Shown here: one piece after another, positions 1 to 8,500 of the stretch
Layout of the letters: every line of letters starts with the position of its first letter
How positions within the stretch are numbered: position 1 is the stretch's first letter
NCBI GenBank assembly: GCA_963170055.1
Contig: CAUJGJ010000125.1
Location: forward strand, 1,020,001 to 1,035,000
From: Halisarca cf. caerulea
Lineage: Eukaryota; Porifera; Demospongiae; Chondrillida; Halisarcidae
Direction: 5' to 3'
Length of the DNA: 15,000 nt
Program-made: the position numbers and the translations under genes
Notes under the pieces: model-generated
Databases searched by the model: none
What the model saw: the letters and a program-made list of their open reading frames with translations, nothing else
Told to the model about the DNA's origin: nothing

Positions 1-234
1 CCATATAATTATACAGTGGAACATCCACAATCTTATAACAAGCATACAAGGTGTCAGGTAATACACCGTGTGATTGATGTACATCATACTTATTACATAA
101 TAGTATTAATTATATAAAAGTAGCAGTATATGGTAAATGGTAAAACTGATATTATACATTGTACATATTGATATAGTACTACGTAAGTTATCAGGATGGT
201 TTTCATTCACATGTATACTTGTATACTATGCTAA
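1..234. other. 3' flank of gene A, AT-rich
   Basis: Non-coding and AT-rich. It aligns with the 3' flank of the gene ending at 11092, so at least part is probably 3' UTR. I found no canonical AATAAA or ATTAAA poly(A) signal on the minus strand within the visible 234 bases; either a variant signal is used or it lies beyond the window. Confidence 0.5.
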
Positions 235-3200
235 TTAATCCATCAAAAAGGGAGACCCATCAGACTTGGTATGCTCATCAACATCGCTGTTGCTTTCATC
301 ATCGCTGTCACTATTCACACAATCCCCCAGCCACAGTTCTATATCTGCAATTCTAACAGACTCTTCCTCAAAGCGATTTTTCTCTTCTCTAGCTCTCAGC
401 ATCCTCTCTTCCTTCCACATGTTGTACTTTCGCTTCACTCGTTGCATTTGCTCAATGAAGTACTGGCCCAATGGAGTGTACTCAAGTAGGTGGTAAATGA
501 GAATAATCAGAAATTTCAAACATACTGCTAGCTGTGAAATAATGAAGATTGCAGGAAACCATGAATTATCATTTTGCTTGTCAGAATGGAGAGCAGAGGC
601 AAAGAGCACTATCAGGTTAATCTGGAACAAGTTGTCAAGTATATTTGCAATATCCTGTGGAACACTACCAAGAAAGTACTTTCTCCTCATGTGGTCAGTG
701 ACACACTCCTCAATCCTGATGCCCCTGTATGGCTTCACTACCATTTGAAAGACAAGGATACAAGTAGATAAGCATACAATTGCAAAATTTATCTGCTGAG
801 GAGAAAGTAGGATCCTTAGCACCATTATGATTGTGAGAATTATAAGTCTCACTCCAAACCAGAATCCAAATCGGAATCGGAATGCTCCATGGAATGTGTC
901 CAGGAAGTTCATGTAGTATGGACCTTTAATGAACCTTCTCAAGAGGTCTCCAAATGTGGCTAGGAAAGTAGCAGGAAGGAGGAAGAACAAGAGCGATATG
1001 GTGGCAATACATCCAAGCACAATGTGTTTGGTACTTTTAAAGTATTCCAAGTTCCCATTAAACAGCCAGACCACCATATTGCTTCCGTTGGTACTTTTCA
1101 CCTCAGCGTACAGAAATATCTTAATTGTAGCTTCTGACATGAATAGGTAGGAAACAGTGATGACTGTGGCTAGCACTGGAGTGATCCTCGGTCCGATCGC
1201 CTTGTTTATCTTGTGCATGTTGATGCACTTGCACTTGGGAAGAAGGCATGCAATGCCAACCAGTAGGAGAAGGTAGAGGGGGAAGAGATAATAAAATAGA
1301 GTCTTTCCAAACTCATCAATTTCATTGTATAGACAAATTTCGAAATGTTTGTAGAAGTATAGATAAGAATTAGTTGACATATTATCACTGATGGCAATCA
1401 TCATTATGGTGACATAGAACAAGAATCCATTGATGGCTCCCACTGTGATGGTCATATTAAGAGCTCCAATGAGAATGACAAACAAGGGACCTCCTATCAG
1501 TGCGAACAGTAGAAGCAGCAGATGCCAATTACTGCATGTATCAATACACTGACTTGATCCGAGTAAAGAGCTCTGTCCATTGGGGCAACGTCCACAGAGG
1601 ACCCCAGTTCTATTGTACATGCACTGCATATCTGTGTTGTTTATAGGAATGTTAACGATAGAAGAGTTACAATAAAAGCAAGGGTAATTCATGCTCCATA
1701 AAATCCTTCCTTCATTGTTTCCAATCCACGAAGGTATATTTGAAGGTTTCTCAATAGTGAGGTTGTCAAGGGAGCATGCAAAGCCATCATTCTCCAAATG
1801 TTGGCTACATTTACAAACTGTGTGGCGGTCTGTGGAATTGAATGCATGGAATCCACTTGGGCATCCCTTCAAATGGCGAGTTCTGATTGAAGTGTAAAGG
1901 TACCGTCCTTCATTAAGGACTGTAGTCCCAGTGAAGAGAGCTACACGCAACTGCAGAGAGAATTGAGTTCCATTATAGTAATGCGGAATCATAGGAAGGG
2001 CCGGGATTATGATCTGATTGCATTTGTCTTCTAGTATGTGAGTTGAGTGCAACTCTGGTAGGAAGAAGTCTTTCTCGGTGTTGCGGTACCTCTCGATGAC
2101 AAGATCAACATATAGGACTCCACTCAGAGGTATCCCCATGTCTCCTTCTACTAAAACACTTGTGCTGAGGTGTTGACCATGGTAATACTCCAAGGTCTGA
2201 TTTTTTCCTTCAGACAAACAGGTGTCATTTTTACAGAAAGCGCAGATTCTTCTAGGAATGGAAGAAACATTAAGGTTATTCACAGGTCCAGTAACATCAA
2301 ACACCTCCCGAAAAACCTCAGCATAACGTGTGACTCCAGTCACATTTGTTTCTAGATAACATTGATCAATGTTGCTGTTGAAGATCACACTGGCTGATCC
2401 CTTTCCCTTGTTAAAGGCTCTGTTATCTGACACATTCACCAGCACCTTCAGTTCATCCTTCGAGAGATGACTGATGTACGATCCATTGTGATGTACTAAC
2501 TGAAAGAAGCAAGGACAGTGAGTAATGGAGATGTTGAGGGTACATTGGTCGAGGACATAGAACCCTCCTCCACTGAAGTAGGCTTGATTCTGGACTACTT
2601 CAAGGGATGTATCATTCCTCAGCAACAGCAAAGATCTTACATTCATTCGTATACCGCCTCCATAGTATCCAAGGTTATACCGCACAATATTGGTACCAAC
2701 CATTTCAATATGAGAACTGTACAGAGTCAGTCCTGTTACTTGGTTATCCCGAATAACATTGTCTTTGAACAGGACCCTGTATTGCCCCTCCAATCCACTA
2801 AGGTAGATAACTCCCAACCTGTAACAAATGTATCTGTACTTGAAAAATATACTGAACTTGTATGCATTTGCATTAATAATTAAGAACTTGTTATGCAACC
2901 TGGTGAGGATGGCGCAGAAGTAATCTATTTTGCTCTCTTTAAAATTATGCTTGAATGTGTTTCCCTCTATTTTAAGGGGATAAGAGAAACCTGTTACAGA
3001 CTGCTGTCCACATTTTGTAACGTCAGTGCCATTGTCTAAAGTAGAATGTCGCACGAACATCAAGCTTCTGTGGTAGATACCATGATTGTCCCGAAATGTG
3101 TTGTTGTAGAGCATCACCTGCATAGCGTGTTGTGAATTCTTTATTGCCTTTAATTCCACTGACACAGCACTCACCTTTCCACCTGCAAGCCCAGTGAATG

Positions 3201-4083
3201 AACTAAAGGCAATCGTAAAAGTACCCTTCGATTCCTGTGGGGAGGTACGCTCTTGCAACTGACATCCTGATAAGGTGTTGTTAAGTTGAACATGAATAGC
3301 AGGTGATGTAAACTCGAAACTGCAATTTCGAAGCCAGTAATAAGCGGTTCCGTTAGAAACTCCACCATTTATTTCAGAATATGCAATGTTTATGTAAAGC
3401 CTGGGATCCTCTTCAGCGTAAACTTGCAATGCAGGACATTTAGTAAATTTGCAGTTTGTTATTGTGAAATTAACAGACCACCCTTTTAAAGGAGAATCAG
3501 AGCACAGAAACAGAACAGGATAGTTCCCACCAGATGTATTGTGACAAAAGAAAGGTAGATAGTGTTGACCCTTAAAACTTGTGTTTTCAATGGTGAAAAC
3601 CAGTGGAGGGAGATGCCGACTTTTTTCCACGATCACTGCTATGTGATTCTGCCCTGTTGACGTATTCAGTGAATCGTACTCTGACAAACCTGACGATAGG
3701 TTAGTGAATGAGCAGTTATGTATTGTAAACCTTCCTCTAGGTCTCACCACAGCCCAGCTATTTTGAGGACCAATGAAGTCTACACCAGATACAGTGATGT
3801 CAGTACTTTCTATGAAAACCCATGATCTGTGCACACCCACAACACTGTGGCAATGTTTACTCACCGTAGTAGAAATGTTGAGATATTTTGTGATGTTTTC
3901 TGCTACTGTCAAGTTTACTGCTGTGTTCACTTTCTGATAGCCTGCGGCCAATCTCACAATAGACACATTGGTGACTTGATTGAAGACAAAGGTACACATT
4001 TGACTCTTTTTCAGAAGAGTGCAGTTGAGCTGACATTTTCCTGTATAGTCATCATCTTCGCACGACAAAGACACATTGCTGAC
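37..4083 (-). repeat. Duplicated segment, copy 1 (gene A body and 3' flank)
   Basis: This stretch aligns with 10943-15000 over the coding region and continues past the stop codon into non-coding DNA. Shared 3' markers include 'gtgtcagg' (51-58), 'taagttatcagg' and 'tttcattcac'. Similarity in non-coding flank argues for duplication at DNA level rather than by retroposition. The flank here is about 50 bp longer than in the other copy because of indels. The true right end of the homology cannot be seen because the other copy leaves the window. Confidence 0.8.
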
Positions 4084-4350
4084 CTTGTTGAACACATAGA
4101 GTCCTCCTGACAGTACATGAGGGGTTGGTCCTGATAAGAATCTCCAATTAACATTGGAGTGATTGAGCATGTTTTCATCTCTGTATTGAGTGAGTGTCTT
4201 ACAAGGTCCTGTTCTATTGGTACACAGGTCCAGATCTGTCGCTGGTGTCACCCACATTGTAGTACGTGGGACAGATGCCATCACTGTAATGCACATGGTT
4301 GCAATTTGGACACTCAGGAGCATTACTAGGGCTGCACTGATATGGGTCAT
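235..4350 (-). CDS. Gene A: large beta-helix ectodomain / nine-TM membrane protein
   Basis: Intact intronless 1371-aa protein. The ATG is the first after an in-frame TAG 18 nt upstream and has A at -3. Residues 1-25 look like a signal peptide. Residues 26-830 are a glycosylated ectodomain (over 30 N-x-S/T sequons in the whole protein) with repeated short beta-strand rungs ('NCSFTNLSSG', 'NNTFRDNHG', 'GGGFYVL') typical of right-handed parallel beta-helices. A Cys-rich stalk follows: C830, C846, C848, C859, C891, C894, then C910-x8-C-x2-C-x12-C-x3-C939, resembling EGF/ephrin-receptor-like modules. I see nine hydrophobic segments, near 943-963, 970-988, 1018-1037, 1058-1080, 1109-1133, 1162-1182, 1188-1206, 1238-1256 and 1264-1290. 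Basic loops (1038-1057, 1134-1161, 1207-1235) fall inside and the sequons in two loops fall outside, so the model is self-consistent. The tail has a charged helix (about 1297-1330) and an acidic Ser/Asp stretch (1347-1359). Function is unknown: receptor, channel or adhesion protein are all possible. It is a near-duplicate of the gene at 11092-15000. Confidence 0.9.
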   Translation of the reverse strand: MTHISAALVMLLSVQIATMCITVMASVPRTTMWVTPATDLDLCTNRTGPCKTLTQYRDENMLNHSNVNWRFLSGPTPHVLSGGLYVFNKVSNVSLSCEDDDYTGKCQLNCTLLKKSQMCTFVFNQVTNVSIVRLAAGYQKVNTAVNLTVAENITKYLNISTTVSKHCHSVVGVHRSWVFIESTDITVSGVDFIGPQNSWAVVRPRGRFTIHNCSFTNLSSGLSEYDSLNTSTGQNHIAVIVEKSRHLPPLVFTIENTSFKGQHYLPFFCHNTSGGNYPVLFLCSDSPLKGWSVNFTITNCKFTKCPALQVYAEEDPRLYINIAYSEINGGVSNGTAYYWLRNCSFEFTSPAIHVQLNNTLSGCQLQERTSPQESKGTFTIAFSSFTGLAGGKVSAVSVELKAIKNSQHAMQVMLYNNTFRDNHGIYHRSLMFVRHSTLDNGTDVTKCGQQSVTGFSYPLKIEGNTFKHNFKESKIDYFCAILTRLHNKFLIINANAYKFSIFFKYRYICYRLGVIYLSGLEGQYRVLFKDNVIRDNQVTGLTLYSSHIEMVGTNIVRYNLGYYGGGIRMNVRSLLLLRNDTSLEVVQNQAYFSGGGFYVLDQCTLNISITHCPCFFQLVHHNGSYISHLSKDELKVLVNVSDNRAFNKGKGSASVIFNSNIDQCYLETNVTGVTRYAEVFREVFDVTGPVNNLNVSSIPRRICAFCKNDTCLSEGKNQTLEYYHGQHLSTSVLVEGDMGIPLSGVLYVDLVIERYRNTEKDFFLPELHSTHILEDKCNQIIIPALPMIPHYYNGTQFSLQLRVALFTGTTVLNEGRYLYTSIRTRHLKGCPSGFHAFNSTDRHTVCKCSQHLENDGFACSLDNLTIEKPSNIPSWIGNNEGRILWSMNYPCFYCNSSIVNIPINNTDMQCMYNRTGVLCGRCPNGQSSLLGSSQCIDTCSNWHLLLLLFALIGGPLFVILIGALNMTITVGAINGFLFYVTIMMIAISDNMSTNSYLYFYKHFEICLYNEIDEFGKTLFYYLFPLYLLLLVGIACLLPKCKCINMHKINKAIGPRITPVLATVITVSYLFMSEATIKIFLYAEVKSTNGSNMVVWLFNGNLEYFKSTKHIVLGCIATISLLFFLLPATFLATFGDLLRRFIKGPYYMNFLDTFHGAFRFRFGFWFGVRLIILTIIMVLRILLSPQQINFAIVCLSTCILVFQMVVKPYRGIRIEECVTDHMRRKYFLGSVPQDIANILDNLFQINLIVLFASALHSDKQNDNSWFPAIFIISQLAVCLKFLIILIYHLLEYTPLGQYFIEQMQRVKRKYNMWKEERMLRAREEKNRFEEESVRIADIELWLGDCVNSDSDDESNSDVDEHTKSDGSPFLMD

Positions 4351-4439
4351 GCTGAACAGATAAATCTAAGACAAATGACCAGCTGTATGTGTGCATATTG
4401 TTTTAAATTTTGTCGCTGATATTTTATCGCCAAAGATCG

Positions 4440-4537
4440 ATTTTCACCACATTAGGTAATCTGTATTCTATAATTTTATGCCTATATAGTGAAGAGTAGT
4501 CACTTCTATGCGAATCTGTTCTTAATGTGGTGAAAAT
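4440..4537. mobile_element. 98-bp fold-back, MITE-like element
   Basis: Perfect 15-bp terminal inverted repeats: ATTTTCACCACATTA at 4440-4454 and its exact reverse complement at 4523-4537. The inner part is also imperfectly palindromic: 4480-4492 matches the reverse complement of 4500-4511 at 10 of 12 positions with one gap, around a 7-base loop (4493-4499). The 5' arm is longer by about a dozen AT-rich bases. There is no coding capacity. I see no clear target-site duplication, so the exact ends and family are uncertain. Such short fold-backs are typical of non-autonomous DNA transposons (MITEs). Confidence 0.55.
4482..4489 (-). promoter_or_regulatory. Candidate TATA-like element for gene A
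   Basis: CTATATAG lies about 132 bp upstream of the gene A start codon, inside the fold-back element. Its context on the minus strand (CACTATATAGG) resembles the TATA-like stretch upstream of the gene starting at 9864 (CACTATATATGGG). No transcription start is known, and AT-rich DNA yields such motifs by chance, so this is weak. Confidence 0.2.
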
Positions 4538-5592
4538 GTAACCACTTTGCATTGGATTAGGCTTGTACTTTGTGCTACATTTTCATTGTTTTGAGCATTT
4601 TCCTCAATACACCAAACTGAGAAGATACGTGTGCTGTTGTGCTAAGTCTTACATTTCCCTTGAAGCTAAATGGGACTGTCTAAACAGTTGACCTATTCAT
4701 GGGGATGTCATGGGATGTGGTATGGGCATTTGATATGAATGAACAATCACGCACAATAAATAGATCTAATTATTATGTGCTTCTGGGTCATGCTAAAGTA
4801 GTTTGAAATAGAAGTCTCAATCAAGAGTATAATGCTCATGCATGCAAATGAGATACATTGAAAAGGCCTTTAGATATGGTAAAAGTATATAGGATTGACA
4901 CAGGACCATGCAAAAAGGTTCTACCAAAAAGCATCCTCCAAAAACACTTGGAACAAGGGTATAATTTGTAAAACAGAGACCCTAGCATATGAATGTGTGC
5001 AGGGATATTGTAGGAATTAGCAGTGCGCACTCAGACCAACAGTTACTACACTCTGTCTAGCCCTATACCCGTCTAACCTCATGTATTGTGTGTATGTGCA
5101 TGTATTATGCAATACTATGACTTATTCATGTATGTTAGCATGTGTACGCAAATACACGTAATTCTAAATGTACAGCACAGTGTTACCTACAGTAACTGTA
5201 AATGTACCTAATAGATGAAGGTCTATGTGGCCTAAACATCCTGTTCAATTCGTCTATGCTACATGAAAACCCTGTTCAGATCAAACTCAGAAAATATTGA
5301 GTGTGTGCACTTAGCAATGAGTCATAACACAATACATAAGTATAAATATGCATTTATACACGCAATAATGCCTATAATATTATGTTGTACATAAGTGCAT
5401 TGTCCATGCATACATACATAATTATATATAATAATAAGAGATAATATGACATTGTATAATAATCCAACAAACATAATGATGTGGCCATGCAGTACAGAGC
5501 AAATGCCAGTATTCAGGAGGTCACTCAATACGTCTCCCAAACGATGCTGCAATGTATGGAACTTATGCAATAACACAAACCTGCGTAACAAG

Positions 5593-8500
5593 TTAATATG
5601 ACTTGATCAACAATGGAGCCTCCAATTCTTCTAAATCATTGATGTCTTCTTCTCTGTGTAGGGGAGGATTCGTCAGCCCTTGACTGTTGCTTACATTTCC
5701 ACTAGTGCTACCATGCTCGTCAGCACTATTGCCTTCACTGTCATCCTCATTATCACTATTCCAGCAATCTTCTAGACAAAGTTCTAGATCCACTCTCTGA
5801 ACTGTTGACAATTCTTGGGAAACGTCTTTCTGGGCCTTAGCTCTTAGCATCCTCCCTTCCTTCCACCTGTTGTACTTTCTCTTTGCTCTTCTCATCTGCT
5901 CAATCAGGAACTGACCCAGTGGTGTGTACTCCAGCAGGTGGTAGATAAAGATGACTGCTAACATAGTGTTAGCAACCAGTTGTGAAATAGCAAATGCTGC
6001 TTGAAAACCCCCAGGTGAATAGAGAATACACGCAAACAGGACTAGCAGATTAACCTGAAACATATTGTCAAGCAGGTTTGGAATATCTTCCTGGATGTGC
6101 TCGGGAAAAAACCTTTCCCTCAAACTCACTGTGATGCATTCTTCGATCCTGATTCTTCGATATGGTCGGACAATCATTTGGAATACAAGAACTATAGCAG
6201 ATGCAAATACTATGGCAAGATAAGCTTGCTTATTGAGTGTAACAGTCAGTTTTAAGACCATTAAAAGTGTGAGAATTATAAGTCTCACTCCAAACCAGAA
6301 GCCAAATCGGAATCGGAATGCTCCGTGGAACGTGTCCAGGAAGTTCATGTAGTAAGGACCTTTGATGAACCTTCTCAAGAGGTCTCCAAATGTGGCAACG
6401 ACAGCAGCAGGAAGAAGGAAGAACAGGAATGTCACAGTGGCCATAACACCTAGAACAATGTGTTGAGGGCTTTGAAAGTACTCCAGACTACCATCAAATA
6501 GCCACACCACCTTTTCACTTCCATCTGTACTGTACACAGTGGCATACGCAAAACTCTTAATAGTAGTGTAGATAAGTAAAAGATAGGAGCAAGTTATCAC
6601 AGTGGCTAATACTGGTGTAATCCTAGGTCCAATCGCTTTGTGAATTTTGTGCATTTGTATACATCTACACTTCGGAAGACAGCATGCAACGGCAACCAGC
6701 ACAAGAAAATAGAGTGGAATTAAGTATGACAGGAGAGTTTTTCCAAACTCATTCATTCCGTTGTACATGCACACACGATATACTGTTAGTTGATTAGCTT
6801 GTAATTCATCACTGTTGATGGCAATTACACTGATATAGAAAATGTATCCATTGATGGCTCCCGCTGTGATGGTCATGTTGAGAGCTCCAATGAGAATGAC
6901 AAACAAGGGACCTCCTATCAGTACCAACAGTAGAAGCAGCAGTGACCAGTGAGTGCATTTGTCACAAATATTTGACCCCACAACAACACTCAACCCACTA
7001 GGACATTGGCCACATAGCACACCAGTTCTGCTGTGTCGGCATTGTATGCTATAGTTGTTGCTGGGAATTTTTGCTATGTTGTCAGATGCAACGCAAAAAC
7101 CTTGCGCACACTTGTGACTCCACACAATCACTGTTCTGTTGAAGAATCGAGCTTGTTCTGAATAACCTATCCAGAAATTCACATCCCTTTCTGGAAGTAC
7201 AAATGCTTGCTCATCAAGCAGGCACTGAATGCCGTGTTCTTCCAAAATCCGATGACACTTGCATTTGTACTCATCTTGCATTAGATAAAAGCCATCAGGA
7301 CAGCTAGTGATGGGCTCTGTAGCAAGAAATGAAGAAAGATATGGAGATTCGGCTGTAAGCTGATTTATACTTTGCACCATCGGGACCCTCAGCTGAAGGT
7401 AGTAATATTCAGCTCTGGAAGGAGTTTCTGGCAGAGGTGGGAGATTTAATGTATTACACTTGGTGTCTAATACATGGGTGGACAATAAGTGCAAGGGAAT
7501 TGTGACTGATGTCATATTTTTATAACGGCTTCGTTCCAATTCAATAAAAAGTACACAACCAAGTGGGATGTCCATATCCCCTAAAATCACAATGTGAAGC
7601 TTAAGTCTCTCCCCAGGGTAGTACCTCTTTGGGGGCTCATTCTCCAAATCGCATGTTTCTATCCCTCCACCCTCTCTACACTTACAGATCTTTCTTGGAA
7701 CTGAAGAAATCTCACTGGATTTGTAAACATTGCCTTCCTGTGAGTTGAATAGTTCTGAAAAGAGTGCCCGATTAATTTCAGTTCTGTTGACAGAGTTCAA
7801 TGTAGTCGTTGTACGAGTTGAATTCTTTTTAAAGACACATTTATCAATGCCACTATTGAATATGATGCTACCTGTACCAATTCTCCCACCTCCAGCCATA
7901 TTTCCACTCAATATGATTGATCTATTCAAATGTTCATAGCCTTTAATATCATCAATCACAGTGCCATTTCTATGTGCGAACTGAAAGAAACAAGGTCGAA
8001 CCTGTTGCAGTGTGTGAGTGGAATCCAGAGTGTTTTCGTGTATGTAAAACCCACCACCATTCACAAAAGCCCTATTATGGGAAATATTTAATATAATGTT
8101 TTCTTCTAACAGTAATTGTGACCAGCTGTCAAGTCGGAACCCTCCTCCGTAGAATGATCTTGATCTGGAAACAGTATTATTACCTCGTATTTGCACAGTT
8201 GTCTGTTTCAACTCAATGCCTCCTTCTTTATTGCCCTCAAATATATTATTTTCTAGTAAAACTCTTCTGCTTGGAGAATATCCCTTTAGGGAAATCACCA
8301 TCTGCCAGTGACATGACTTATAGTATTCTTCTTCTGGAACACCAACCATTAAGACTAAATTTGGAACTGGTCTTCGGAAAACTATGCAACTATGATTTGA
8401 CCTTATCTCATTAAAGTTGCTGACAAATTGGTTAGACCTCATAATCAGCCGAAACTGAACAAGAGCATCATTGCTACATTTTCCCATAAATTCACTGGCA

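Larger units (their letters stand above)
4351..5592. other. Intergenic region between genes B and A
   Basis: About 1.24 kb without a supported gene. It must hold the promoter of gene A (right of 4350) and the 3' UTR of gene B (left of 5593). Short ORFs here (64 and 89 codons) have low-complexity, AT-driven composition and no recognisable motif. The notable content is the fold-back element at 4440-4537. The stretch around 5080-5160 and 5330-5470 is simple, TG/AT-rich sequence. No AATAAA is visible on the minus strand within about 250 bp downstream of gene B. Confidence 0.6.

Noticed and set aside
2518..2883. Plus-strand 121-codon ORF antisense to gene A, with a same-length counterpart at 13435-13800
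   Set aside because: The conservation is explained by the duplicated gene on the minus strand; both ORFs are shadows of its beta-helix coding region, with no independent start context or domain.
235..4350. Possibility that these are processed retrocopies or pseudogenes
   Set aside because: All three frames are intact over about 4 kb, and A and C share non-coding 3' flank; no poly(A) tract is seen at the 3' ends. Retroposition of a distant ancestor cannot be excluded.
4842..4849. ATGCAAAT, the POU/octamer consensus
   Set aside because: One 8-mer in 15 kb is expected about half the time by chance, and it is about 490 bp from the gene A start with no second supporting site.
5322..5591. 89-codon minus-strand ORF right after gene B
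   Set aside because: Hydrophobic only because the DNA is AT-rich; no motif and no similarity to the flanks of A or C; lies where the gene B 3' UTR is expected.
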